This document shows positions 1-7,603 of a stretch of 14,966 nucleotides of DNA, in pieces. This DNA comes from Microvirga sp. (GTDB lineage: Bacteria; Pseudomonadota; Alphaproteobacteria; Rhizobiales; Beijerinckiaceae), in the NCBI GenBank assembly GCA_022241475.1, contig JAKOMT010000019.1, forward strand, positions 1 through 14,966, read 5' to 3'. Positions within the stretch are counted from its first letter, which is position 1. Every line of letters begins with the position of its first letter. The notes under the pieces were generated by a model. The model was not told where the DNA came from and did no database searches. It worked only from the letters and a program-made list of their open reading frames with translations. A program made the position numbers and the translations under genes.

Positions 1-214
1 CTACGAGCGCACCAGCGTCGTCATCACCACCAACCTCAGCTTCAGCGAATGGTCCACCGTCTTCGGCGACGCCAAGATGACCACCGCGCTGCTCGATCGC
101 CTCACCCACCGCTGCCACATCCTGGAAACCGGAAACGACAGCTTCCGCTTCAAGGCGAGCTCGGCTGCGGTAACAAAAAGGAAGGAGGACAAACAGCCCT
201 TGACCCAAGCCTGA
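1..214 (+). CDS. istB: IstB, IS21-family helper ATPase, C-terminal 70 residues (partial)
   Basis: The reading frame is open from base 2 and stops with TGA at 212-214. The peptide contains [18 protein letters not shown] and [16 protein letters not shown]. These are the sensor and arginine-finger region (TTN..., LLDRLTHR) of the AAA+ helper proteins of IS21-like transposons. IstB assists the IstA transposase in target selection and strand transfer. The Walker motifs lie upstream of the window. The tail is lysine-rich. Identification is firm because this C-terminal motif is very characteristic; whether the element is intact cannot be judged. Confidence 0.9.
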   Translation, partial: YERTSVVITTNLSFSEWSTVFGDAKMTTALLDRLTHRCHILETGNDSFRFKASSAAVTKRKEDKQPLTQA

Positions 215-287
215 ACCCAACAACATAAACTTCTGCCGGGTCAAAACTCGATGGAAAACCCGGGTCACTTCTCAGCGGAAACCAACA
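1..287 (+). mobile_element. Right end of an IS21-family insertion sequence (truncated by window edge)
   Basis: The left edge holds the last part of an istB gene followed by a noncoding end. Two imperfect 22-bp direct repeats lie at 236-257 and 260-281. Each starts CCGGGTCA, has CTC in the middle and ends GGAAA, as expected for the multiple terminal repeats of IS21-family elements. The element probably ends at the CA dinucleotide near 286-287. Just beyond it, on the minus strand, begins recognisable coding sequence of a NicO-type transporter, so the element sits inside that gene. The left end, istA and the target duplication are outside the window. Confidence 0.8.
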
Positions 288-567
288 GACACCAGCCTGA
301 CCTGGATCGCGCGGGTGACGCGGTCGACCATTTTTTCGGCCGGGACGCCAACAGCCGGATCAGTTGCTGACGGAAGAGACCGCCGCCAGCGCAACTGTCG
401 CAAGGACCAGACCGACACCGAATGATCATGACGACCGCGAAGGCCACGCCTGCCTTTGGCACGCCGCGCGTGACCGCGAGGGTCATGACGAAGAGGGGTA
501 GCAGACACGGTATCAATCCGGCCGCGAACCCGGCAGCAAGACCCTGTCCCGCATGCTGGTGAGAGGC
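288..567 (-). pseudogene. Decayed NicO-type nickel/cobalt exporter, cut by the IS21 element
   Basis: Pieces of one membrane transporter appear in different frames on the minus strand. Reading downward from about 567: SHQHAGQGLAAG and AGLIPCLLPLFVMTLAV, then after a frame change GVGLVLATVALAAV, then FRQQLIRLLASRP, then in yet another frame EKMVDRVTRAIQV. Joined, they resemble the transmembrane part of NicO/RcnA-like Ni2+/Co2+ efflux proteins (histidine-rich stretch, then G-x-x-PCP/L-like helix). At least two frameshifts are needed to join them, and similarity ends at the IS21 terminus near 287, so the gene is dead. The family call comes from memory of the motif pattern; a related polytopic transporter family is possible. 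Confidence 0.6.
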
Positions 568-579
568 ACCGCGAACGCC

Positions 580-780
580 CTACCATAGCATCCAGAGGCC
601 AATCATTCCGAGCACGTAGACAGGACTCTGCCCATCAGCGATGTCGTCCTAAACGAACATTACGATGACGGTCATCCCCACCAGCGCAAGAGCGAGTCCG
701 CCGATCAGCATGGGCAGCAACGTGCTTTCCCGGTGAGGTTGCCGCGATGAATTGGTGCCAGACTCGTTTCTACTGGACAT
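580..780 (-). pseudogene. Small two-helix membrane protein, interrupted by an amber codon
   Basis: An ATG at 778-780 with AAAGG seven bases upstream opens a 43-residue frame. It has a polar Ser/Asn/Arg-rich start and then one hydrophobic helix (LLPMLIGGLALALVGMTVIV), ending at TAG (649-651). The same frame continues past the TAG for 22 codons (DDIADGQSPVYVLGMIGLWM...) to a second TAG at 580-582, and that part looks like a second helix. A single base change to TAG in a 66-residue two-helix protein fits best, and the neighbouring transporter gene is also decayed. A genuine 43-residue protein is possible. The family is not recognised. It is probably the distal part of the DUF6522 mini-operon. 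Confidence 0.45.
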
Positions 781-872
781 TGTTGAACCTTTCGAGGTTT
801 GTGAATGAGTGCAGATGCATTGCTGGCGTCAGCGAGCCCAGTCCCACCAACTGCCGTAGCTTTATCGAAACC

Positions 873-1235
873 CTACTCGACAGAGGATCTTGTCGCGGCG
901 GGCAATGGGTTCTGGCCGAAGTCGATCATGCGTCGCTGAATTATGGCGCCCGTAACGTCCACGATGATTTGGAGGCGCCGACTTTGGGAGAAAAACGTCA
1001 GGCGATTTCGGCCCGCATCCTCGCCCACGCCCCTCTCATATCGACTGGTAATGGCGCCTGAGCGGAGTTGATCGAGTACCTGATCCGGATTGACCTTCAA
1101 TCCACTGGCAATGACCGCGGCGTCGACTTCCACGCCGTCCTCGCCGAGTTCCACCAATCGTTTAGGCGCTCTCCCGGCTTGCTGCGGTTGGCTCGCTTTT
1201 GCACGGATGCGCGTAATGGGGGTGGCCATGGGCAT
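873..1235 (-). CDS. DUF6522-like small protein
   Basis: A 120-residue soluble protein without signal peptide or membrane helix. The core reads VEVDAAVIASGLKV..DQV, then ITSRYERGVGEDAGRNRLTFFSQSRRLQIIVD and IIQRRMIDFG. This fits the DUF6522 family as I recall it: a small alpha/beta domain with conserved ERG.DEDAGR..LTFF and IDFG motifs, often found near denitrification and respiratory genes. Its function is unknown. Its ATG (1233-1235) directly follows the TAA of the upstream gene with no gap, so the two are probably translationally coupled; GAGGG lies about 10 bases upstream. An NnrR-type palindrome at 1478-1495 is the likely control site. The stop is TAG at 873-875. Confidence 0.75.
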   Translation of the reverse strand: MPMATPITRIRAKASQPQQAGRAPKRLVELGEDGVEVDAAVIASGLKVNPDQVLDQLRSGAITSRYERGVGEDAGRNRLTFFSQSRRLQIIVDVTGAIIQRRMIDFGQNPLPAATRSSVE

Positions 1236-1412
1236 TTATTGGTGCCCTCTGCCGGCGAAAGTTATCCAGTCGCTCAGCAGCCCTCGATCTTCTTCGGAGA
1301 AGCGCGCGCGGGTCTTTAGGTCTTGAAAAGTTTCGCCGGGATGGCACCGCTCGTACGCGTCCCTGACATGCATTTCCAGGATCTGCGATCCGCTATGGTA
1401 CGGAAAACCCAT
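1236..1412 (-). CDS. Small unknown protein, first gene of the DUF6522 mini-operon
   Basis: A 58-residue protein starting MGFPYHSGSQILEMHVRDAYE, followed by RCHPGETFQDLKTRARFSEED and ending WITFAGRGHQ. I do not recognise a named family. It is hydrophilic, probably helical, with one Cys, several His and no signal peptide. The ATG at 1410-1412 is chosen because a GGAAGAG ribosome site lies about 6-8 bases upstream and residues before it in the open frame look like noncoding sequence; the frame itself is open to 1571. The TAA abuts the ATG of the DUF6522-like gene. The palindrome at 1478-1495 lies about 65 bases upstream, so it is probably induced under NO or low oxygen. Confidence 0.6.
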   Translation of the reverse strand: MGFPYHSGSQILEMHVRDAYERCHPGETFQDLKTRARFSEEDRGLLSDWITFAGRGHQ

Positions 1413-1477
1413 GATCTCGCTCTTCCGCCGGATATAATTGACGTTGAGAAGACCGTAGGCTGAGCGGCCAGGCCGAG

Positions 1478-1495
1478 GTTTGCGAAAACGCAAAC
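1478..1495 (-). promoter_or_regulatory. NnrR/FNR-type operator for the DUF6522 mini-operon
   Basis: A perfect inverted repeat, GTTTGCG-AAAA-CGCAAAC. It contains TTGCG-N4-CGCAA, the form of site bound by NnrR/Dnr-type Crp/Fnr regulators in denitrifying alphaproteobacteria. The centre is about 75 bases upstream of the ATG at 1412. An nnrR-like gene lies in the same window at 11359-12057. Promoter -35/-10 boxes are not clear. Confidence 0.75.
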
Positions 1496-1649
1496 AGAAG
1501 CGCGACAGACAGGGTTTCGTCGGGACCACCCGGAGGCCTCCCGCCCCTTCGCTACGGTGCTCTGTTGGCAAATCGACGGCCGCTGGTACGGCATCCTTAG
1601 CTTCGCTGGCAGGAGCGACCTTCCGGCAGGCTTTAGATCAAGAACTAGC

Positions 1650-2363
1650 TTAGTCGTTGCGCAGCGTGCTTTCCTGCAGGTAGTTCCGCAGTCCGTCAGC
1701 CTCCGGGTTGTAATGGAGGGTCGAAGGAATGCCCATCTCGTCGCGGACCTCCTCAGGCGGCAGCCAGCCTGGATCGACCCCGGTCATGTCGGGCAGTTCA
1801 TGCGCGATGCCCTTGTGGCAGTCGATGCAGGTGTAGTCGTCGCTTTCGATAAGGTAGCGTGTGTGAATGTCGGCCGCACGCTGCGTCTGGCGCGTGAAGT
1901 CCATAGCCACCTCTGAGTGGCAGTTACGGCATTCGAGTGAGTCGTTGGCCTTCAGGCGGGCCCATTCGTGTTGGGCGAGCCGCAGCCTTTCATCGAGGAA
2001 CTTCCGGCGGGTGTTGATGGTGCCGAAGAGGTGGCCCCAGACTTCCTTGGAGGCCTGCATCTTGCGCGCGATTTTGTTGGTCCATTCGTGCGGAACGTGG
2101 CAATCGGAGCAGTTAGCCCTCACACCGGAACGGTTGGTGAAGTGGACCGTGCGGGTCAGTTCCTCAAAGACGTTGGCCTCCATCTCATGGCAAGAGATGC
2201 AGAATTCCTCCGTGTTGGTCAATTCGAGCGCTGTGTTGAAGGCACCCCAGAACAGGACGCCTCCGAGAAAGCCGCCAAGTGTCAGGAAGCCGACGCTGAG
2301 ATAAGCGCTGGGACGGCTGGCGATGCCCCAGAACCACTTGAGCAATGCCTTGATCTTCTGCAT
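1650..2363 (-). CDS. napC: NapC, tetraheme c-type cytochrome, quinol dehydrogenase for Nap
   Basis: A 237-residue membrane-anchored cytochrome of the NapC/NirT family. It oxidises quinol at the cytoplasmic membrane and passes electrons to NapB-NapA. One N-terminal membrane anchor spans about residues 20-42. Four heme c motifs follow: CISCH (55-59, with Met61 after it as in NapC/NrfH heme 1), CSDCH (85-89), CRNCH (145-149) and CIDCH (179-183). Length and spacing are normal for the family. It is the last gene of napEFDABC; its ATG lies 3 bases after the napB stop. About 240 bases without a gene follow it (1413-1649), holding the NnrR-type box of the next operon and no convincing terminator. Confidence 0.96.
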   Translation of the reverse strand: MQKIKALLKWFWGIASRPSAYLSVGFLTLGGFLGGVLFWGAFNTALELTNTEEFCISCHEMEANVFEELTRTVHFTNRSGVRANCSDCHVPHEWTNKIARKMQASKEVWGHLFGTINTRRKFLDERLRLAQHEWARLKANDSLECRNCHSEVAMDFTRQTQRAADIHTRYLIESDDYTCIDCHKGIAHELPDMTGVDPGWLPPEEVRDEMGIPSTLHYNPEADGLRNYLQESTLRND

Positions 2364-2366
2364 GGA

Positions 2367-2858
2367 CTACTCATCCCTCACCGGCTGGAGGGTCAGCATG
2401 TCGCGAAACACGTTCTCGACCAGCGGGCGCGCGTCGGTCTGCTGCACGTGGCAGGCGGTACAGTGATAGCGACGTGGCGCCACATCGGCGAGCATGTTGC
2501 CGTCGCGATCGGTGAAGTGGGAAATGCTGATCATCGGCGCACGGACCAGATCGGTGAACTGGCGACGATGGCAATCCAGACAGCGGTTGGCGTTGAGCGA
2601 GACCTGATAGCCGTCGATCGAGTGCGGTATGATTGGCGGCTGTTCGGGATAGTTGCGCATGCGTCGCTGGTCATCCGTGATGGGCGTGGCAAGCGGCGAC
2701 GCAGGAGTGTCGGCCATCGGATCGGCCGTGCCGGTGAGCCTCGGTACAATCTCCTGCGCGTAGGCAGCAGCCAGGAACATGCTTGCGGCCGTGACGGCGA
2801 CAATCGCCAGCGATGCCCAGCCGAAAGGGCTTAGGCTCGTTCGATTTTGACTGCGCAT
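2367..2858 (-). CDS. napB: NapB, diheme c-type cytochrome subunit of periplasmic nitrate reductase
   Basis: A 163-residue exported small subunit that relays electrons from NapC to NapA. The signal peptide covers about residues 1-34 and ends AAAYA-QE. Heme motifs are CLDCH (93-97) and CTACH (133-137). The distal histidine ligands are probably His79 (in [11 protein letters not shown]) and His114 (ISHFTDRDG), as in other NapB proteins. The ATG at 2856-2858 is chosen because it gives a complete signal peptide. This makes napB overlap the 3' end of napA by 28 bases, and the next in-frame Met lies inside the signal peptide. The stop is TAG. Confidence 0.95.
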   Translation of the reverse strand: MRSQNRTSLSPFGWASLAIVAVTAASMFLAAAYAQEIVPRLTGTADPMADTPASPLATPITDDQRRMRNYPEQPPIIPHSIDGYQVSLNANRCLDCHRRQFTDLVRAPMISISHFTDRDGNMLADVAPRRYHCTACHVQQTDARPLVENVFRDMLTLQPVRDE

Positions 2859-5326
2859 TTCTTGAAATCCGTCTGTCTGGAGATGGGATCGTTGGCGTCG
2901 AGCGTGACCTTGTTGATCAACTGGCTGGCGTCGAACCATGGGACGAAGATTACTCCGCGGGGCACGCGGTTTCGTCCGCGCGTCTCAAGCCTCGTGCGCA
3001 TGTCTCCACGGCGAGAAACGACGCGTATCTCGGCACCACGGTTGAGGCCACGTTCGCGGGCATCCTCGGGATGCATGTAGCAGAGCGCGCCGGGAAACGA
3101 TTTGTAGAGCTCCGGCACCCGCATGGTCATTGACCCGGAATGCCAGTGCTCAAGGACCCGGCCCGTCACCAGCCATAGATCGAATTCTTCGTCGGGTGAC
3201 TCAGCCGGCGGCTCATAGGGCACTCCGAGGATCACCGCACGACCGTCGGGCCGGCCGTAGAACTCCACGCCGGCTCCCTCGGTGACATACGGATCGTAAC
3301 CCTCGCGGAAACGCCATTTTGTTTCCTGGCCATCGACGACGGGCCAGCGAAGCCCCCGATTCTGGTGGTAGGTGTCGAATTCCGCCAAGTCGTGCGCCTT
3401 GCCCAGCCCGAACTCGCGGTACTCTTCGAAGAGGCCCTTTTGTGGATAGAATCCAAAATGGTCTGCTTCGGCGTTTGCGTAATTGGGGTTCAGATCAGAA
3501 GTTGGAAAACGGTCAACATGGCCGTTAGCGAACAGCACATCGAACAGCGTCTTGCCCTGATAGTCGGGGTTGTTCTGAACGAACTCTTCCGGCCAGACCT
3601 CGCCCGTCGTGAAGCGTTTTGAGAACTCCATAAGTTGCCAGAGATCGGAGCGGGCATCTCCGGGCGCGTCGACGAGTTGCTGCCAGAAGTGCGTGCGGCG
3701 TTCTGCGTTGCCGTAGGCGCCTTCCTTTTCCACCCACATGGCGGCCGGCAGGATCAAATCGGCGGCCATTGCCGTCACGGTCGGATATGCGTCGGAGACG
3801 ACGATGAAGTTTTCCGGATTGCGGTAGCCGGGCCAGGTCTCGTTGGCGATGTTGGGCGCGGCCTGCATGTTGTTGTTGACTTGCACCCAGTAGAAATTGA
3901 TCTCGCCATCCTTGAGCTTGCGATCTTGTTCAACGGCATGCGCACCCACCCAGTCCGGCAGAAGACCGTTGGGCAGACGCCAGATGTTTTCTGAAATCTG
4001 GCGATGGTCAGGATTGGTCACGACCATGTCGGCCGGGAGCCGGTGGGCAAAGGTGCCGACCTCGCGGGCCGTGCCGCAGGCCGAGGGCTGGCCCGTTAAC
4101 GAGAACGGGCTGTTGCCGGGTTCGGAGATCTTTCCCGTCAAAAGATGGATGTTGTAGATCATGTGGTTGGCCCAGACGCCACGCACATGCTGGTTGATGC
4201 CCATCGTCCAGAGCGACATCACCTTGCGGCCGGGATCAGCATAGAGCTCCGCGACCTCTTCCAGAAGCCCGGGTTCGACGCCGGATATCTCCGAAGCGCG
4301 TTCAACCGTGTATTCTGAAACGAGTTCAGCGAACTCCTGGAACGTCGAGGGCTCCATATCGCCGGGCCTGTCCGCTCCTCCAGCGATCGTCTGCAGCGGA
4401 TGCTCAGGCCTCAAGCCGTAGCCAATGTCGGTGCGTCCACGAAAAATCGCGGTATGTGCGTTGACGAATTCCTCGTTCACACGCCCAGTCTGAATGATGT
4501 GATTAGCGATGTAGTTGAGGATCGCCAGATCAGTGCCCGGTTTGAAGACGATCGGGATGTCGGCAAGGTCGGAACTGCGGTTGGTAAATGTCTGGAGCGA
4601 GGCGACCCGGACATGGTCGTGGGCCAACCGCCGGTCCGACAGTCGGGACCACAGGATCGGGTGCATCTCCGCCATGTTCGAGCCCCACAGCACGAAGGCG
4701 TCGGCATGCTCGAAATCGTCGTAGCACCCCATGGGTTCGTCGATACCGAATGCGCGGATGAAGGTCACCGCAGCTGAAGCCATGCAGTGGCGGGCGTTGG
4801 GGTCGAGATTGTTGGAGCGGAAGCCCGCGCGCATCAGCTTGGATGCTGCGTAGCCTTCCCAGATCGTCCACTGGCCTGAGCCGAACATGCCGATGGCGCG
4901 CGGCCCTTTTTCGCGCAGCACCTGTTTGGCCTTCTCGGCCATGACGTCGAACGCTTCGTCCCAGGAAACGGGTTCGAACTCGCCTTCCTTGTCGTAGAAA
5001 CCGCCGCTCTTGCGCAGCAGCGGCCGCGTAAGGCGATCGGTCCCATACATTATCTTCGACAGGAAGTAGCCCTTGATGCAGTTGAGCCCGCGATTGACCT
5101 CAGCCTGCATGTCGCCATGGGTCGCCACGACATGGCCGTCGCGTACGCCAACCATCACCCCGCACCCCGTGCCGCAGAAGCGGCAGGGCGCCTTTGACCA
5201 ATTGATGCGGAGGGCTTCTGTGCCGCCGGGAACGGGCTGGGCCGCAGCGGGCAGGGAAATGCCAGCGGCCGTAGCCGCAACACCGGCGGCATGGGCCTTG
5301 ATCATCTCGCGACGTGTCAACGTCAT
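2831..5326 (-). CDS. napA: NapA, periplasmic nitrate reductase catalytic subunit (Mo-bis-MGD)
   Basis: An 831-residue molybdoenzyme, the usual length for NapA. It reduces nitrate to nitrite in the periplasm. A twin-arginine signal ([17 protein letters not shown]) ends near PAAAQ at residue 30. The [4Fe-4S] ligands are Cys48, Cys51, Cys55 ([13 protein letters not shown]) and Cys83 (NCIKGYF), followed by the conserved Lys85. The molybdenum ligand is Cys181 in [10 protein letters not shown]. The ATG at 5324-5326 overlaps the napD stop as ATGA, so translation is coupled to its own chaperone. No internal stop or missing key residue was seen. Confidence 0.98.
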   Translation of the reverse strand: MTLTRREMIKAHAAGVAATAAGISLPAAAQPVPGGTEALRINWSKAPCRFCGTGCGVMVGVRDGHVVATHGDMQAEVNRGLNCIKGYFLSKIMYGTDRLTRPLLRKSGGFYDKEGEFEPVSWDEAFDVMAEKAKQVLREKGPRAIGMFGSGQWTIWEGYAASKLMRAGFRSNNLDPNARHCMASAAVTFIRAFGIDEPMGCYDDFEHADAFVLWGSNMAEMHPILWSRLSDRRLAHDHVRVASLQTFTNRSSDLADIPIVFKPGTDLAILNYIANHIIQTGRVNEEFVNAHTAIFRGRTDIGYGLRPEHPLQTIAGGADRPGDMEPSTFQEFAELVSEYTVERASEISGVEPGLLEEVAELYADPGRKVMSLWTMGINQHVRGVWANHMIYNIHLLTGKISEPGNSPFSLTGQPSACGTAREVGTFAHRLPADMVVTNPDHRQISENIWRLPNGLLPDWVGAHAVEQDRKLKDGEINFYWVQVNNNMQAAPNIANETWPGYRNPENFIVVSDAYPTVTAMAADLILPAAMWVEKEGAYGNAERRTHFWQQLVDAPGDARSDLWQLMEFSKRFTTGEVWPEEFVQNNPDYQGKTLFDVLFANGHVDRFPTSDLNPNYANAEADHFGFYPQKGLFEEYREFGLGKAHDLAEFDTYHQNRGLRWPVVDGQETKWRFREGYDPYVTEGAGVEFYGRPDGRAVILGVPYEPPAESPDEEFDLWLVTGRVLEHWHSGSMTMRVPELYKSFPGALCYMHPEDARERGLNRGAEIRVVSRRGDMRTRLETRGRNRVPRGVIFVPWFDASQLINKVTLDANDPISRQTDFKKCAVKIERA

Positions 5327-5598
5327 GCTTCTTCTCCCAGGGATTCAATGGGTTCAATCTGCTCGTAGACCATGGCTGCGGAAACGACGCCGTCCAGAAG
5401 ACTGATACGCGTCAAGAGCTCTCCAACGGTGCCGCTGGTGGGTCCCTCTAGGATGACAATCAACTTGCCCTCATCGCCATGAGCAATTTCTGCGCCGTCG
5501 AGTGTGTTGATCTCCGATTGCAGGCGCGCCATGTCACCCCGCCTGCAGCGCACGACGACACTCGAGATGTGAACGACTTTATGTGGTCGATCAGGCAC
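5323..5598 (-). CDS. napD: NapD, chaperone for the NapA twin-arginine signal
   Basis: A 91-residue cytoplasmic protein of the NapD family, which binds the NapA signal peptide and helps maturation before Tat export. The N-terminus carries [15 protein letters not shown], and the C-terminal half reads GKLIVILEG then [13 protein letters not shown], matching the small ferredoxin-like fold. A GTG start at 5596-5598 is chosen because AGGAGG lies six bases upstream and the protein then begins just before the conserved HISS motif. It overlaps the napF end by 8 bases. An ATG further upstream lies in napF and would give an implausible Arg-rich extension. The stop overlaps the napA start (ATGA). Confidence 0.93.
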   Translation of the reverse strand: MPDRPHKVVHISSVVVRCRRGDMARLQSEINTLDGAEIAHGDEGKLIVILEGPTSGTVGELLTRISLLDGVVSAAMVYEQIEPIESLGEEA

Positions 5599-6082
5599 GA
5601 ACCGCCTCCTGGGTTGAAAGGGCAACGCCGATGGCGTCGACGGGGCAGACCGACAGGCACGCGCCGCAACCCGTGCATGCGGCATCGTCGAGTTCCGGCA
5701 GGGGCGGTCCGCCAAGTCGCGGCCGAAATCGGATTGCCGCTTCGGGACATGCATCCTGGCAGGCACGGCAATCGATGCCTGCGCGTGGCAAACAGTCCGC
5801 GTCAAATTTCACAAGATGCTCGAATGCCGGGATGTTCGTGTCGAAGACGTCTTCCGGGCAGGCACGCACGCATTCGGTGCAAAAAGTGCATTCATGGCGA
5901 TTTAGAACGAGTTCCGGCAGACGGCCGGCACCGATCGAGATTATTCCGGTCGGGCAGGCCTTGGCGCAGTCGCCGCAGCCAGTGCATGCCTCGAGGACCG
6001 AGCGTTCACGACTCCAAGGCGGACGGACCGGCGGCCCGTTTGTGACGTATCCGGTCAGGAAGCTGCGGCGGTTGTAATCCAT
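5591..6082 (-). CDS. napF: NapF, iron-sulfur protein of the nap operon
   Basis: A 163-residue cytoplasmic ferredoxin-type protein. It has four cysteine clusters: CTGCGDCAKACP (33-44), CTFCTECVRACP (65-76), Cys97 with CRACQDACP (105-113), and CTGCGACLSVCP (136-147). NapF is thought to help assemble the NapA iron-sulfur centre before export. The N-terminus NRRSFLTG looks twin-arginine-like, but no hydrophobic stretch follows, as is usual for NapF. The ATG at 6080-6082 has GAGGTG five bases upstream; a GTG immediately before it (6083-6085) is the alternative. It follows napE after 9 bases and overlaps napD. Confidence 0.94.
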   Translation of the reverse strand: MDYNRRSFLTGYVTNGPPVRPPWSRERSVLEACTGCGDCAKACPTGIISIGAGRLPELVLNRHECTFCTECVRACPEDVFDTNIPAFEHLVKFDADCLPRAGIDCRACQDACPEAAIRFRPRLGGPPLPELDDAACTGCGACLSVCPVDAIGVALSTQEAVRA

Positions 6083-6091
6083 CACAGCACC

Positions 6092-6271
6092 TCAGCCTGG
6101 AGGTCCGGGCGGCCCGAAGATCATCTGCCATATCCAGACGAGAAAGCCGAAGCCGCTTACGAACCCGACCGCAATGAACGGCCAGATCAGCACCGCAAGG
6201 ATGAGGAACACGATGAATTCGTGTCGTCGACCTCTCCGCGGAGCCGCAGGTCGCACCTCTTCATTCGTCAT
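6092..6271 (-). CDS. napE: NapE, small membrane protein of the nap operon
   Basis: A 59-residue protein with a basic N-terminus (RRGRRHEF) and a long hydrophobic hairpin or single helix from about residue 27 (FIVFLILAVLIWPFIAVGFV...) followed by FGFLVWIWQMIFGPPGPPG. Size, position as the first nap gene and the IAVGFVSGFGFLVWIWQM pattern all fit NapE, an integral membrane protein of unknown exact role. The ATG at 6269-6271 is chosen because GAGGAGG lies about 10 bases upstream; a TTG at 6295 would place that ribosome site inside the gene. Confidence 0.9.
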   Translation of the reverse strand: MTNEEVRPAAPRRGRRHEFIVFLILAVLIWPFIAVGFVSGFGFLVWIWQMIFGPPGPPG

Positions 6272-6321
6272 GAATAGTGCCCCCTCCTCAGGCAAACTGC
6301 CGAGCGAATAGGCAAAAGGCT

Positions 6322-6337
6322 ATCACCGATTCGTGAT
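6322..6337. promoter_or_regulatory. Inverted repeat upstream of napE, possible operator
   Basis: ATCAC-CGATTC-GTGAT is an exact 5-bp inverted repeat with 6-bp spacing, centred about 58 bases upstream of the napE ATG, in the 119-base gap between napE and the small membrane gene. It is not a good FNR or NnrR box (no TTG-N8-CAA core). Its role is a guess from position. Confidence 0.3.
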
Positions 6338-6390
6338 TGAGTACAAGGGAGCAAGGGTGGGCGCTACGTAAGGACGGCAGGCTCCCGGCA

Positions 6391-6636
6391 TCAGGCCATG
6401 GGATTTCGTCGAACCCAATTCCGCACTGCTGCCAAGGCAAGGCCCAACGCTGCGAAGATAACGGCCAGACCGATGACGTGGCCATACATGAACCCTACGT
6501 CGGGGCGTCCGTAGTCAAGCCATCCCCAGCCGATCCCGGTCAAGAGTCCTAAGATGGCTCCAGCCACAACAAAGGCTGTCAGATTCCAACGGCATGATCG
6601 TGCCATCCTCTGGGCGGGAGCTCGCTCGCCAGTCAT
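6391..6636 (-). CDS. Small two-helix membrane protein next to nnrU
   Basis: An 81-residue protein with a basic N-terminus and two hydrophobic helices, around residues 18-38 (LTAFVVAGAILGLLTGIGWGW) and 50-72 (YGHVIGLAVIFAALGLALAAV), ending in a basic tail. A strong AGGAGG ribosome site lies about five bases before the ATG at 6634-6636, which supports it as real. The family is not recognised. In some rhodobacters a small membrane gene called nnrT precedes or follows nnrU, and this one has that position, but I cannot confirm homology. It lies 152 bases downstream of nnrU and 119 bases upstream of napE, so it may share transcripts with either. Confidence 0.75.
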   Translation of the reverse strand: MTGERAPAQRMARSCRWNLTAFVVAGAILGLLTGIGWGWLDYGRPDVGFMYGHVIGLAVIFAALGLALAAVRNWVRRNPMA

Positions 6637-6788
6637 CTGTTCCTCCTACAGCAATCCTCCTTGACACAAACGAGCTCGGAAAGCGCCGGGTTCCACTGCG
6701 CGCCAGGTCGGGAGTTCGCTCGCGACGAGTATGCCTCTGGCACAGCGATGTTCTCCCATAGGCAGTCGAGATCCTCCCACTCTCAGAA

Positions 6789-7463
6789 TCAAGCCAGCGG
6801 GTCGGGTCCGATGAAACGTCGATGTCCATCGAACAGGATCCACAGATAGACGAGTATTGCCGTCGCCACGGGCCATGCCACGAGCTTCCAGCGGATGGCG
6901 CCTCGTGAGGCGCCGGCGAAGGGCATAAGGGGAGCGCTTGCCGTCAGCATCGCCCATCGATTGACGCCAAGCCTTTTCCTCGCCCGCCGGTCGAGGGCGA
7001 ACATGCCGACCACGGCAAGCAGCGACATGCCCGCGAAAAGAATCAGCGCTACGACATGGCCGGTTGGGGGAATGTGCGCGACCGCCCACAACAGGAAGCC
7101 CCACAGGACAGGATGACGCGTGACGGCCGCAAGAGGGCCCGGCTCGGCTGCGGCATCTGTGGCGCGTATCGAGACAGAGAGCGGACTCGCTTCGGCCAGG
7201 CCGGCGATCAGCAGCCAGAGCGCGATCGGCATGATGATGACAGGGATCGCCGCGTGCCAGCTTTCGGGCTGCCAAAGCGGCAGGCGGGGTGCACGGATGG
7301 CGGCCGAAACAAGCCAGGTAATCAGCACGAGCGAGAGGGCGGAATAGAGGATCAGGTAGGCGCGCTTGCCGAGCACCTGCACAAGTCTCCTGCGGATGGC
7401 GGGCAGCGGCGGAATGGCATGCGCAAGAAGGAAGACGCTCAGGGCAAGGAGGAATTCTGTCAT
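6789..7463 (-). CDS. nnrU: NnrU family membrane protein
   Basis: A 224-residue integral membrane protein of the NnrU family, associated with NO metabolism and expression of denitrification genes in alphaproteobacteria. It has about six helices. The N-terminus FLLALSVFLLAHAIPP, the middle RAYLILYSALSLVLITWLV and the motif AVTRHPVLWGFLLWAVAHIPPTG are typical; the last resembles the RHP.LWG..LWA.AH motif shared with NnrU/isoprenylcysteine-methyltransferase-like membrane proteins. The ATG at 7461-7463 has GGAAG about 8 bases upstream. The frame is open further upstream to 7604, but that part covers the nirK promoter. It is divergent from nirK with a shared NnrR-type box. Confidence 0.88.
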   Translation of the reverse strand: MTEFLLALSVFLLAHAIPPLPAIRRRLVQVLGKRAYLILYSALSLVLITWLVSAAIRAPRLPLWQPESWHAAIPVIIMPIALWLLIAGLAEASPLSVSIRATDAAAEPGPLAAVTRHPVLWGFLLWAVAHIPPTGHVVALILFAGMSLLAVVGMFALDRRARKRLGVNRWAMLTASAPLMPFAGASRGAIRWKLVAWPVATAILVYLWILFDGHRRFIGPDPLA

Positions 7464-7525
7464 CGGATCGGCTTCCGGTCGGGATATCTGGAGAATGATG
7501 CCTATGAGAGACGATCGGCCGACAG

Positions 7526-7541
7526 TTTGTGCAAATGCAAA
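7526..7541. promoter_or_regulatory. NnrR-type operator between nnrU and nirK
   Basis: TTTGTGCAAATGCAAA contains TTGTG-N4-TGCAA (7527-7540), a near-palindromic NnrR/Dnr box. It lies almost exactly midway between the nnrU ATG (7463) and the nirK ATG (7604), about 70 bases from each, so one site could serve both divergent genes. nirK control by NnrR-type regulators is established in rhizobia and rhodobacters; the assignment here is by motif and position. Confidence 0.7.
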
Positions 7542-7603
7542 GAAGGAGGAAGTGCCCGCGACTAGCTTGTCCCCATCACAACGCGGTCGAAAGGACAAGA
7601 CCA

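Noticed and set aside
1968..2834. Long plus-strand open frame of 288 codons
   Set aside because: It lies antisense to napC and napB, whose heme motifs are unambiguous; the translation has no family features and is explained by GC-rich third positions.
6646..6788. Possible 37-residue gene between nnrU and the small membrane gene
   Set aside because: An ATG exists in an open frame, but the ribosome site is poorly spaced and the peptide resembles nothing; likely spacer.
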